A stretch of DNA of 64,000 bases, taken from contig NZ_VSFF01000011.1 of the NCBI RefSeq assembly GCF_008085905.1, forward strand, positions 248,001 through 312,000. The letters run 5' to 3'. A program made the position numbers and the translations under genes. Numbering within the stretch: position 1 is the first letter of the stretch; each line of letters begins with the position of its first letter. The notes below the pieces were generated by a model, which saw nothing but the letters and a program-made list of their open reading frames with translations, did no database searches and had not been told where the DNA came from. This document shows, piece after piece, positions 44,445 through 53,498 of this stretch. Origin of the DNA: Actinomadura syzygii (lineage in GTDB: Bacteria; Actinomycetota; Actinomycetes; Streptosporangiales; Streptosporangiaceae).

Positions 44445-46403
44445 TTGGCCAGCACAGACGCCGACGTCGGCACGAGGACCGGCGGCCCCGCCGCGGCCGG
44501 GCCGTCCATCGTCCCGCAGGGGCCGGCGCGGCTCGCGCTGATCGCGGTCACCGTCGCGGTCCTCGCGCAGACCCTGCGGTTCTCCCTACCCCAGTTCGAC
44601 CACTTCGCCGACGACGCCGGGGTCGGCGCCGCCGGCGCCGCCATCCTCGCCGTGTACCTGGTGGGGTTCGCCGCGCCGCTGATCCGCCGCGCCGCGGGCC
44701 CGCGCGGGCTGCTCGCCACCGGGATCGGCGGGCTGCTCGCCGTCCGGCTGCTGGCGCAGGCGATCGACCCGCGCACCTGGCTGGCCTTCGTGGGCACCGC
44801 GGTCGGCATGATCGCGATCGCGGCGCTGTACGAGGGCGCCCGCGGCCTGTCCGGCGTCGGGTTCGCCACGGCCACCGTCGCCGGGCTGTCGATCGACACC
44901 GCGGTGCGGATGTGCTTCGCCACCTGGGACCCGGTCTGGCGCGACGGCCTCGGCCCGTGGCTCGCCTGCCTGGCGTTCGTCGGCCTCGGCGCCGCCGCGC
45001 TGTACCGCGAGCTCGCGTCCGGGCCGGTCACAGCGCCCGGGATCTCCTGGCGGGACGCGCTCGGCGCCGCCGCCTTCGGACCGTTCCTCGCCCTCCAGGT
45101 GCTGGTGCTCTCCAGCCCGGCGTTCGTGGCGTCGTCCGGCTGGCAGTCGCTGACCGGGGCGCACGTCGCGATCGTCATCGGGCAGGGGCTCGCGCTGGCG
45201 TTCCTCGCGTCCGGGCTCGCCGTCCGGGCCGTCCCGGGCGGGGTGTGCGTGCTCGGCGGGACGGTCCTCGGGGTCGGCGCGGGCGCCGCCGCCGGGACCT
45301 ACGCGATCTCCGGCATCGAGATCGTCCCGATCGTGATCGTCGGGCAGGTGCTGGCCGCGTGGCTGCTCGCGGTGGCGTGCCGCGCGCCGCTGCGCCGCGC
45401 CGGGACCGGCGGGCCCGTCCGGCGGGTCGACGCGGGCGCCGCGCTCGGCGGCCTGCTGATCGTCGTGGTGCTCGTCCCGTACCAGGTCAGCGCCGTGTCG
45501 CCGCTGCCGTTCCCGAACAACCTGCTGCCCGGCCTCGCCGGGATCCTGCTCGGCGGGCTCGCCGCGATCACGGCCGCCCGCGGCGGTCCGCTGCCCGCCC
45601 GCGCGCCGGTGCGCGCCGCCGGGGCGGGGGCCGCCGCGCTCCTGCTGCTGTCCGGGACGGTCGTGTTCACCCTGGCCGCGCCGGACGGCAAGGCGCAGGC
45701 CGCGCCCGTCCCCGGCCAGGTGCGGGTGCTCAGCTACAACATCCACGACGCGGTCGACCAGTCCGGGCGGCTCGACCCCGAGGGCATCGCGCGGGTCATC
45801 GAGGGGCAGCGGGCGCAGGTCGTCCTGCTGCAGGAGGCCGGGCGCGGGTCGCTGCTGTCCGGCACCACCGACGTCGGCGTGTGGCTGTCGCGGCGCCTCG
45901 GCATGAAGCTCATCTGGGGCCCGGCCGCCGACGGCCAGTTCGGCAACGCGATCCTGACGTCGCTGCCGGTGCGCAGCTCCGGGACGGGCCGGATGCCGCG
46001 CGGCGACTGGTCGCAGATCCGCGGCTACGTGTGGGCGCGGCTCGCGGTCGGCGCGACCACCATGGACGTGTGGTCCACGCACCTTGAGGGCGGCGACGAC
46101 CGGGCGGACGAGCGCCGCCGCGAGGTCGCGGCGCTGCTGCGCGCCTGGGGCGGCGCGCCGCGCACGCTGATCGGCGGCGACTTCAACGCCGGTCCCGGCA
46201 GCCGGGAGATCGCCGCGCTGACCGACGGCACCGACCTGCGCAGCGTCGCGATCGGCGACGACTCGTCCCCGACCACGTCGGAGGGTGCCCGGGTCGACTG
46301 GATCTTCGGCTCGGACGGCGTCCTCGTCACCGACTACGACGTGCCGCGCTCGGACGCGTCCAACCACTATCCGGTGGCCGTGACGGTCAGGATCGGCCGC
46401 TGA
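44445..46403 (+). CDS. Polytopic membrane protein fused to an endonuclease/exonuclease/phosphatase (EEP) domain
   Basis: About 652 residues. The N-terminal half has roughly ten hydrophobic helices (about 30-400), resembling a small-molecule transporter or scaffold domain without a recognised signature. The C-terminal part (about 425-652) is a complete EEP domain: VLSYNIHDAVDQSG, VVLLQEAGRGS, FGNAILTSLPV, WSTHLEGG, GGDFNAGPGS and a final SNHYPV catalytic His. Likely a membrane-tethered phosphodiesterase or phosphatase facing outward; substrate unknown. The start is uncertain: TTG 44445 is chosen because TAGCTT (44392-44397) implies transcription from about 44404; an in-frame TTG at 44397 would add 16 odd residues. 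Confidence 0.88.
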   Translation: MASTDADVGTRTGGPAAAGPSIVPQGPARLALIAVTVAVLAQTLRFSLPQFDHFADDAGVGAAGAAILAVYLVGFAAPLIRRAAGPRGLLATGIGGLLAVRLLAQAIDPRTWLAFVGTAVGMIAIAALYEGARGLSGVGFATATVAGLSIDTAVRMCFATWDPVWRDGLGPWLACLAFVGLGAAALYRELASGPVTAPGISWRDALGAAAFGPFLALQVLVLSSPAFVASSGWQSLTGAHVAIVIGQGLALAFLASGLAVRAVPGGVCVLGGTVLGVGAGAAAGTYAISGIEIVPIVIVGQVLAAWLLAVACRAPLRRAGTGGPVRRVDAGAALGGLLIVVVLVPYQVSAVSPLPFPNNLLPGLAGILLGGLAAITAARGGPLPARAPVRAAGAGAAALLLLSGTVVFTLAAPDGKAQAAPVPGQVRVLSYNIHDAVDQSGRLDPEGIARVIEGQRAQVVLLQEAGRGSLLSGTTDVGVWLSRRLGMKLIWGPAADGQFGNAILTSLPVRSSGTGRMPRGDWSQIRGYVWARLAVGATTMDVWSTHLEGGDDRADERRREVAALLRAWGGAPRTLIGGDFNAGPGSREIAALTDGTDLRSVAIGDDSSPTTSEGARVDWIFGSDGVLVTDYDVPRSDASNHYPVAVTVRIGR

Positions 46404-46439
46404 CCGGACCCGCCCCGATTCCGCCGCTAGGGTCGAGCC

Positions 46440-46931
46440 ATGAGTGAACCGACGGTCGCGATAGAGCGCGCCGGGCCGGACGACGCCGGTGAGCTGCTGA
46501 CCGTCCAGCGCGCCGCCTACGTCTCGGAGGCGCAGCTGTACGGCGACCCGTTCATCCCCCCGCTGGTCGAGTCGATCGAGCAGCTCCAGAAGGTGCTCGC
46601 GGGGGACGCGGTGGTGCTGAAGGCGGTCCGGGGCACGCGGATGGTCGGGGCCGTCCGCGCGCAGTTCAGCGACCACACGTGCCTGGTGGGGCGGCTGGTC
46701 GTCGTCCCGGACATGCAGCGCCGGGGGATCGGCAGGCGGCTTCTCGTCGCGCTGGAGGACGAGGTCGCGGGCCGCGCCGACGCCTGCGTGCTGTTCACGG
46801 GCCACCTGAGCGACTCGAACCTGGGCCTGTACCGCAAGCTCGGCTACGCCGAGACGCACCGGGAGCGGGTCGCGGCGCATCTGACGCTCGTCCACATGCG
46901 CAAACCCCTCGTCCCGGCGGAGACGGCCTGA
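46440..46931 (+). CDS. GNAT-family N-acetyltransferase
   Basis: A 163-residue GNAT fold. Acetyl-CoA-binding motif A reads LVGRLVVVPDMQRRGIGRRLLVALEDEV (R/Q-x-x-G-x-G/A: RRGIGR), followed by VLFTGHLSDSNLGLYRKLGYAETH, the motif B region. The substrate is not predictable. TAGGGT (46428-46433) lies six bases before the ATG (leaderless). It lies 16 nt upstream of coaE, which has its own TAGGGT. Confidence 0.94.
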   Translation: MSEPTVAIERAGPDDAGELLTVQRAAYVSEAQLYGDPFIPPLVESIEQLQKVLAGDAVVLKAVRGTRMVGAVRAQFSDHTCLVGRLVVVPDMQRRGIGRRLLVALEDEVAGRADACVLFTGHLSDSNLGLYRKLGYAETHRERVAAHLTLVHMRKPLVPAETA

Positions 46932-46947
46932 CGGCTAGGGTGAGCCC

Positions 46948-47541
46948 GTGCTGAAAGTGGGACTGACCGGCGGGATCGGCTCGGGCAAGAGCGAGGTGTC
47001 GGCCCTCCTGCGCGCACGCGGAGCCGTGGTCATCGACGCCGACCGGATCGCCCGCGAGGTGGTGGAGCCGGGCACGCCGGGCCTCGCCGCCGTCGTCGCG
47101 GAGTTCGGCGAGGACGTGCTGCTGCCGTCCGGCGGCCTCGACCGGGAGAGGCTCGGCCGGATCGTGTTCGCCGACCCGGAGCGGCTCGCGGCGCTGAACG
47201 CGATCGTCCATCCGCTGGTGGGGGAGCGGACGGAGGAGCTGATGGCCGCCGCTCCCGCCGGCGCCGTCGTGGTCTACGACGTGCCGCTCCTCGCGGAGAA
47301 CGGGCTGGCGTCCATGTACGACGAGGTCGTGGTCGTGGACGCGCCCGAGGAGGTGCGGCTCGACCGGCTGGTGGCGCGGCGCGGCATGACCGAGGAAGAC
47401 GCCCGCGCCCGGATGGCGAACCAGGCGTCCCCAGAGGAGCGACGCGCCGTAGCGACCCGCCTCATCGACAACTCCGGCACCCTGGACGACCTGAAGAAGC
47501 AGGTCGACGCCCTCTGGGAGTCCCTGACCCGCTCCACCTGA
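46948..47541 (+). CDS. coaE: Dephospho-CoA kinase
   Basis: A 197-residue P-loop kinase that phosphorylates dephospho-CoA in the last step of CoA synthesis. Motifs: [18 protein letters not shown] (P-loop), [30 protein letters not shown] and the lid [15 protein letters not shown]. The length matches the core enzyme; the extra C-terminal GrpB domain seen in some actinobacterial CoaE is absent. TAGGGT (46936-46941) lies six bases before the GTG at 46948. The stop sits in a 14-nt tandem repeat. Confidence 0.97.
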   Translation: MLKVGLTGGIGSGKSEVSALLRARGAVVIDADRIAREVVEPGTPGLAAVVAEFGEDVLLPSGGLDRERLGRIVFADPERLAALNAIVHPLVGERTEELMAAAPAGAVVVYDVPLLAENGLASMYDEVVVVDAPEEVRLDRLVARRGMTEEDARARMANQASPEERRAVATRLIDNSGTLDDLKKQVDALWESLTRST

Positions 47542-47563
47542 CCCGCTCCACCTGACCGGTTCC
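47526..47563 (+). repeat. 14-nt tandem repeat over the coaE stop codon
   Basis: GACCCGCTCCACCT occurs at 47526-47539 and again at 47540-47553, followed by a partial third copy, GACCGGTTCC. The coaE TGA (47539-47541) spans the junction. Confidence 0.75.
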
Positions 47564-47578
47564 GGATGCGGCGGCCCC

Positions 47579-50500
47579 CTAGAAGGGGGCGTCCATGGGC
47601 AACTGGTGGACTTCGCGTAGGTAGACGTCGAGTTCCCCCGGCTCGAAGCGGCACATGGCGACGGCGTACCAGAACTCGGCGGTCGCGTTGCCCTCCCACT
47701 TGTAGCGCCCGTCGGGGGCGAACGCCGCCCAGCCCTCGGCGAGGCCCAGCAGGGTCGCGCGGCGGACGGGGGCGGCGCGGTCGGTGACGTCCCAGAGGAT
47801 GATGGCGCCGTCGTCCCCGGCGGTGGCGAGGAGGGCGCCGTCCGGGCTGAACGCGGCCGACCAGACGCGGCGCGTGTGCCCGCCGGTGAGGGTGTGCAGG
47901 AGACGTCCGCTGGACGGGTCCCAGAGCCGGACGACTGTGTCGTCCCCGGCGCTGGCGAGCAGTTCCCCTGACGGGTGGAACGCGGTGCTCCAGAGGCGGC
48001 CGGTATGGCCGGTGAGGGTGTGGAGTGCCTCTCCAGTCGTCGGGTTCCAGAGCCGGACGGTGCCGTCGTTGCTCGCACTGGCGAGAGTCTCCCCGGACGG
48101 CGAGAACACCACCCGGTACACGCGGTCGCTGTGGCCGCTTAGGACCGACACCAGTTCCCCTGTGCGCGGGTGCCACAGCCGGACGAGGCCGTCGTCGCAC
48201 CCGGTGGCGACCAAGGCCCCGGACGGTGCGAAGTCGATGGAGCGGACCCGGCCCTTGTGGTCGGCCAGGTTGACGATCTCGCGTCCGGTCGTCCAGTACC
48301 AGAGCCGGACGGAGTCGTCGTCGTTAGCCGTGGCGAGGACGTCTCCGGCGGGCGCGAACGCCTGCGCCCACACGTGGTCGGTCTCCGCGTTGAGTTCGCG
48401 TTGGAACTCGCCCGTCCCGGCCTGCCAGAGGTGGACGCCGCCGTCGTTGGTGGCGGTGGCGAGCTGGGAGTGGCGGGTGTTGAACGCGGCGGACGTCAGG
48501 TTGTCGGCCACGCCGCGCAGTTCGCGGACCATCCGGCCGGTCCGCGGGTCCCACAGCCGGACGAGGCCGTCGTTGCCGCTGCTGGCGAGGGTGCCGCCGT
48601 CCGGGCTGAACGTGACGCCGGTGACGCGGCGGCCGTGCCCGCGCAGGACGACGCGGCACTGCCCGGTCTCGGCGTCCCAGAGCCGCGCCGTCCCGTCGTT
48701 GCTGCTGGTGGCGAGCTGGGCGCCGTCCGGGCGGAACGCGAACGGCCACACCGCGCCGCGGTGCCCGGACAGTTCGAGGCGCTGCCGCCCGTTCGCCGGG
48801 TCCCACAGGCGGACGGACCCGGCGCTGTCGGCGGTGGCGAGCCTGCTCCCGTCCGGGCTGAACGCGGCCTGGTAGATGCCGCCGCCGTGGCCCGACAGGG
48901 TGCGGCGGTGGAGGCCGTCCTCCCAGATGCGGACGGAACCGTCGGTGTCGCCTGTCACGAGGACGTTGCCGTCCTTGTGGTAGGCGATCGCGTAGATGCG
49001 CCCGGTGTGCCCGAGGAGCTCCTGCCTGATCTCGCCTGTGCGGATGTCCCAGAGACGGATGACGCCCGCCTGGTCCCCCGCGGCGAGGAGGGAGCCGTCC
49101 GGGTGGAACACCGCGCGGAACACCGAGCCGCGGTGTCCGGTGAGTTCGCGTATGAGGGAGCCGGTGGCGAGGTCCCAGACGCGGAGGGTGCCGCCCGCGT
49201 CGCCCGTCACCATGAGCGAACCCGCCGGGTCGAACACCGCCGTGAACACGGGCGCGGTGTGCCCGGAGAGTTCGTGCAGTAGCTCGCCGGACACGATGTC
49301 CCAGACGCGGATGGTGCCGTCGGCCGCGCCCGCCGCGACGAAGTTCGCGCCGGACGGGGAACGTCCGCCCACGACTACTGGCCAGACCCCTTCCGGGTGG
49401 ACGGTGAACGTGTGCGAGGTGTGGCCCGTGGCCAAGTCCCACAGCCGGACCGTCCCGTCCGCCGAGCCGCTCGCGAGGATGTTGCCGGGGGAGTCGAACG
49501 CGACCGCGTAGGCGCGGTCGGTGTGGCCTTGGAGGGTGCGCAGGGGAGTGCCCGTGATGGCGTCGCACATGAGGACGCCGCCGTCCTCGCTCCCCACGGC
49601 GAGGACCGATCCGCCCGGACTGTAGGCGAGCGGCTGGGGCAGGCGGCTCGTCTGGAAGTGGAACCCGTAGGGGACGCCGACCGCGGCGGGGGCGACCTGG
49701 ATGTCGATGGGGCGGCCCGGCACGATCGCCGCCTCGCGCAGTTCGGGCGCGTCGGCGACGCGCGCGGGCAGGGCGGCGTCGACGAGGGCGGCGCGGGTCC
49801 AGTGGCTGCCGTCGACGGTGACGTCGCGCAGGTCGGCGCGGGCGAGCCGGGCCCGCGACAGGTCCGCGCCGCGGAGGTCGGCGCCGGTCAGCTTGGCCTC
49901 GTCCAGGCGGGCTCCGGCGAGGGACGCGTCGCGCAGCACGGCCCGCGACAGGTTCGCGCCGACGAGCTGCGCGTCGGTGAGGTCGGCGCCCGTCAGGTCC
50001 ACTTCCTGGAGGTCGCGGTAGGAGAGGTCCTCGCCCTGGAGCCGTGCGCCGCGCAGATCGGTGCGCGCGGGGGTGCGCAGCCGTGTCGTGATGCGGATCG
50101 CGTTGGCGCGCTCGGTGTCGTCCGCGTCGGGGTCGGCGAGGACCCGTGCCGCCCAGTCCTGGCAGGTGCGGGTGTCGGCGAGGTCGCAGAGGAAGTCGAC
50201 GGTGAGCTGGGTGAGCGCGCGCCTGCCCAGGGCGGACGGGGCCGCGCCGGTGGCGAACTCGTCCGCGATGTGGCGCGCGACGAGCCACTCCATCACCGAT
50301 GTGTGGATGAACCCGAAGAGGCCCTCGTCGGTGCGGACGAGCAGGCTTCCGGCGCCGACCGCGTGGGTCACCTGGTGCGGCGACATGCGCCCTCCGGTGA
50401 GGCCGGTGAGGGTGTCGGCGACGTCCGCCAGCTCGGCGAGGCGCAGGAACTGCTCGTTGCCCTCCCACAGCCGCAGCGCGAGCGTGCCCACGGCGCGCCA

Positions 50501-53440
50501 CATGTCGTCCGCCCGCAGCCCGGACGGCCCGCCCGCCCCGGCGACCCGGTCGGCCTCGTACGCCAGCCAGGACCACAGGATCTCGTGGTAGAGGTCGGCG
50601 GGGCTGACCGCGCGGCGGGCCTGCGCGACCGCGCGGAGCCTGTCCTCGGGCAGGTCCGCGATGAACGACAGCATCCGCGGGTTGGACGTCAGGGCCAGCA
50701 GCTCCTCGATCCCCGTCAGGAGGCTGAGGCGCGCGTCGGCCGTGTCCTCGTCGCCGTACCGGTTCACCAGGTACGAGCGGACCTGGAGGGGCGAGAACTC
50801 TTCCAGACTGAGGACGCGCCGGTGCGGGAGGACGCCGACCTTCTCGCCGAGGGCGGTCAGCACCTGCGCCTGCGACTTGAAGTGCTGCGTCCGGCTCGCC
50901 ACCACGATCTTCGCCTTGTCCTGGGCGGCCTGGAGCAGAGTGTCGAGATGGTCGGCGGCCTGGTCGTAGGTGACGCGCGTGACCAGCTCGTCGAAGCCGT
51001 CGAACAGGAGGACGATGCGCCCCTGCCGCAGCATGTAGTGGAACGCCTTGAGGTCGATCAGCTCCTCGCCGTGGTTGGCCAGGTGTGCGGCGACGAGGCC
51101 GTCCACCGAGTGCGCCTTGTCCAGGGCACGCAGCTCGATGAGGATCGGGATGACGTGCGGCAGCTCCTCGGGGATGCGGCGGGCCAGCTCGCGCAGGGCG
51201 AACGTCTTGCCGCGTCCGAAGTCGCCCAGCAGCAGCAGGAACCGCCCGTGGTCGGCGGCGAGCAGCCGCAGCATCTCGCCGACGACGTCCTCGTGGACGT
51301 CCGTGGCCGAACGGCTCTCCTCACCGGACGGGGTCTCCGCACGGAAACGGTCGAGTTCCCGGTATCGCTGCGGGACGTACAGGGACGTCGGATAAAGGCC
51401 CCCGGCGGAGAGACGCCCCGTCTGGGACGTGACGTACTCCGACAGGTCGACCAGCCCCTGGAACTCGGTGAGGCTGCGTACTCGGATGCCGCGCCGTAGC
51501 GCGTCGTCGCGGACGGACCGCGCTGGGGCCGGACCCAGGTACACGAGTTCGGACCCGTGGTCGGTGCCGTCGGCGTGGACGTGGCGGACGAACGCGTCCA
51601 CGTCCTCTTCGGTCACCTGTCCCACGTGGGCACCGATGCGGTACTGGCGGACGAAACCGTCCTCCATGTGGGTGAGGAGCAAGTGCGGTGGGTCGGACCG
51701 GCCGTCCTCGCCCGGCGCGGGGACGATCCGCCGGATGGTCGCGCGCTCGAACCGCGTCTCGCACGCCTCGGTCAGCCGGTCGAGCAGTTGCCCGGTCGGG
51801 TCGGGGACGGGGTCGACGGATGCGTTCGCCCGCGGGCCCAGCTCCGGCGAGGGCGCAGCGGGCGGCGTCTCGGCGCGAAGCGCGGGGAACGTTCCCTGGG
51901 CCTTCGACCATTCGCGTTCGAGGCGCTCTGGGCCGCGTCGTTCCGCGTCCTCTGGGATCCATCGCTCCAGGCCGTCCCGCCGCAGTACGACGGTCTGGTG
52001 GCGGCCGGGACCGAGCGTCGGAATCGATGGGACGCCATTGCCGAGCAGCGGAATCGTGCCGTAGTCCGACTCCGTTCCCTGGAAGAACAGGTTGACGTGA
52101 CCGCCGAGCAGCGTCTCCACGGTCTCGGGGTCGCGCAGGGCTCTGGGCTCACCGGAAACGGGGGCGTGTTCGACCGCCGCCAGGCGCAGCCATCCCTCCT
52201 CCTCGAAATGACGCAGCCGTTCGTTGAACCAGGCGGCCTGCGCGCTGCCGACCCGTCCGTACCGGTCGGACTCGCGGTGGGTCTGCGGAAGGGTCGAGTT
52301 CAGCCCGGCGACGACGACGCGCAGGTCTGGGATGGGGAAGAGCGTCCACGGCTGGGCGCTGTCGAAGATGAGGGCGTCGATGCCCTGGTAGAACTCCTTG
52401 AACAATCCGGCGTAGTGACGCCATTTCGGCCAGTACGGGGGCTGCGGTTCGATGTCGTCTGCCTCGCAACTGGAGAAGTACGCCTGGCATGCCGCGCGCG
52501 TGACGTCGTGCGTGCCGGGGACGACGACCACTCGTTGCGCCTCCAGGCCGAGCAGGGCACGCAGGCTCGTGAGGAACGACAGCGCCTCGGCGAACTCCTT
52601 GCGGCTGCCCGAATGGGTGAGGTTCCCGGACACGACCAGCAGATCGGGACGCGGCACCCCGGAATCGGCGAGCCGCGTGACGTCGCTCCAGATGCGGTCC
52701 TGCAGTTCGACGGCCGTCGTGGGCTCGCCCGGCTCGGCGAGCGTCCGGCCGAACCGGGGCCCGGACACGTGCAGGACGCTGAGCCGCCCGCGCGGCGCGT
52801 CGGCGCCGTTCGCGGCCGGGTAGGCGGGCGCGGCCACCGGCGCCCGGCGGACGGGCCGCTCCCCGGTCGGCTCCGGCCGTCCCGACGAGCCCTCTCCGGG
52901 CCCCTCAGCGTCCTCCAGGCGGCCGGGCAGCGGGTCGCGGGACCCTGGGAGGGGGCGGCCCGCTCCGGGGAAGCCAGGGCCGTTCTGTGGGCGCGCGTGC
53001 CCGGCGAGCGCCTCGCCGATGCGCCGCATCAGCAGGCCGCGCGCCTCGTCCGGGTCGTCAATCCCCACCAGGTCGACGTAGGTGATCGTGGAGAGCAGGC
53101 CGTCGATCGGGCAGTCCTCGATGCGGACCGTGACGAGCTTGCGGGACGGGTCGTCCGGGTCGGCCCGCAGCGCCGCCATCCACTCCAGCCGCCCGTACCG
53201 CGAGCGCAGGTAGTTGCGGGACAGCACCGCGACCACCGCCTTGGCCTCCGACAAGCCGCGGTCCATGAAGTCGATGAAGTTGGTGCCGGGGACGAAGTCC
53301 CACGCCTGCATCATCGTGCGGTGCCCCGCGGCCTCCAGCTGCCAGGCGATCCACGACGCCCACCGCTCGTCCGCGGGCGAATAGCTGATGAAGAAGTCGG
53401 TCGGACGCTCCTGCCTGGTCTGGCCGCCGGGGGGTGTCAT
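47579..53440 (-). CDS. Giant TIR / degenerate metallophosphoesterase / NACHT / pentapeptide / WD40 STAND protein
   Basis: 1,953 residues. (1) TIR domain, about 13-145: DFFISYSPADERWASWIA start and Glu86 in RLEWMAA at the usual NADase position. (2) Calcineurin-like phosphoesterase fold, about 218-490, with most metal ligands replaced: DxH is GPR (227-229), GD is GN273, GNHD is GTHD (309-312), and GHxH is GTES (455-458); His425 (EHAPV) remains. (3) Linker, about 550-690, with a possible degenerate nuclease-like segment (SELVYLGPAPA). (4) NACHT NTPase, about 715-1060: Walker A GDFGRGKT (739-746), Walker B LLFDGFDE (811-818), SRT sensor. (5) Pentapeptide repeats, about 1126-1225. (6) About 15 WD40 units, about 1262-1895, enough for two seven-blade propellers, and a C-terminal GWAAFAPDGRYK block. 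It looks like an immune-type sensor with a TIR effector. GATACT lies six bases before the ATG (leaderless). Confidence 0.9.
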   Translation of the reverse strand: MTPPGGQTRQERPTDFFISYSPADERWASWIAWQLEAAGHRTMMQAWDFVPGTNFIDFMDRGLSEAKAVVAVLSRNYLRSRYGRLEWMAALRADPDDPSRKLVTVRIEDCPIDGLLSTITYVDLVGIDDPDEARGLLMRRIGEALAGHARPQNGPGFPGAGRPLPGSRDPLPGRLEDAEGPGEGSSGRPEPTGERPVRRAPVAAPAYPAANGADAPRGRLSVLHVSGPRFGRTLAEPGEPTTAVELQDRIWSDVTRLADSGVPRPDLLVVSGNLTHSGSRKEFAEALSFLTSLRALLGLEAQRVVVVPGTHDVTRAACQAYFSSCEADDIEPQPPYWPKWRHYAGLFKEFYQGIDALIFDSAQPWTLFPIPDLRVVVAGLNSTLPQTHRESDRYGRVGSAQAAWFNERLRHFEEEGWLRLAAVEHAPVSGEPRALRDPETVETLLGGHVNLFFQGTESDYGTIPLLGNGVPSIPTLGPGRHQTVVLRRDGLERWIPEDAERRGPERLEREWSKAQGTFPALRAETPPAAPSPELGPRANASVDPVPDPTGQLLDRLTEACETRFERATIRRIVPAPGEDGRSDPPHLLLTHMEDGFVRQYRIGAHVGQVTEEDVDAFVRHVHADGTDHGSELVYLGPAPARSVRDDALRRGIRVRSLTEFQGLVDLSEYVTSQTGRLSAGGLYPTSLYVPQRYRELDRFRAETPSGEESRSATDVHEDVVGEMLRLLAADHGRFLLLLGDFGRGKTFALRELARRIPEELPHVIPILIELRALDKAHSVDGLVAAHLANHGEELIDLKAFHYMLRQGRIVLLFDGFDELVTRVTYDQAADHLDTLLQAAQDKAKIVVASRTQHFKSQAQVLTALGEKVGVLPHRRVLSLEEFSPLQVRSYLVNRYGDEDTADARLSLLTGIEELLALTSNPRMLSFIADLPEDRLRAVAQARRAVSPADLYHEILWSWLAYEADRVAGAGGPSGLRADDMWRAVGTLALRLWEGNEQFLRLAELADVADTLTGLTGGRMSPHQVTHAVGAGSLLVRTDEGLFGFIHTSVMEWLVARHIADEFATGAAPSALGRRALTQLTVDFLCDLADTRTCQDWAARVLADPDADDTERANAIRITTRLRTPARTDLRGARLQGEDLSYRDLQEVDLTGADLTDAQLVGANLSRAVLRDASLAGARLDEAKLTGADLRGADLSRARLARADLRDVTVDGSHWTRAALVDAALPARVADAPELREAAIVPGRPIDIQVAPAAVGVPYGFHFQTSRLPQPLAYSPGGSVLAVGSEDGGVLMCDAITGTPLRTLQGHTDRAYAVAFDSPGNILASGSADGTVRLWDLATGHTSHTFTVHPEGVWPVVVGGRSPSGANFVAAGAADGTIRVWDIVSGELLHELSGHTAPVFTAVFDPAGSLMVTGDAGGTLRVWDLATGSLIRELTGHRGSVFRAVFHPDGSLLAAGDQAGVIRLWDIRTGEIRQELLGHTGRIYAIAYHKDGNVLVTGDTDGSVRIWEDGLHRRTLSGHGGGIYQAAFSPDGSRLATADSAGSVRLWDPANGRQRLELSGHRGAVWPFAFRPDGAQLATSSNDGTARLWDAETGQCRVVLRGHGRRVTGVTFSPDGGTLASSGNDGLVRLWDPRTGRMVRELRGVADNLTSAAFNTRHSQLATATNDGGVHLWQAGTGEFQRELNAETDHVWAQAFAPAGDVLATANDDDSVRLWYWTTGREIVNLADHKGRVRSIDFAPSGALVATGCDDGLVRLWHPRTGELVSVLSGHSDRVYRVVFSPSGETLASASNDGTVRLWNPTTGEALHTLTGHTGRLWSTAFHPSGELLASAGDDTVVRLWDPSSGRLLHTLTGGHTRRVWSAAFSPDGALLATAGDDGAIILWDVTDRAAPVRRATLLGLAEGWAAFAPDGRYKWEGNATAEFWYAVAMCRFEPGELDVYLREVHQLPMDAPF

Positions 53441-53498
53441 GCCGCCAGTATCGCGCGGCGCGGCCGGGAGGGCTGCCCGCCGTGCCGCCTATGGGATC

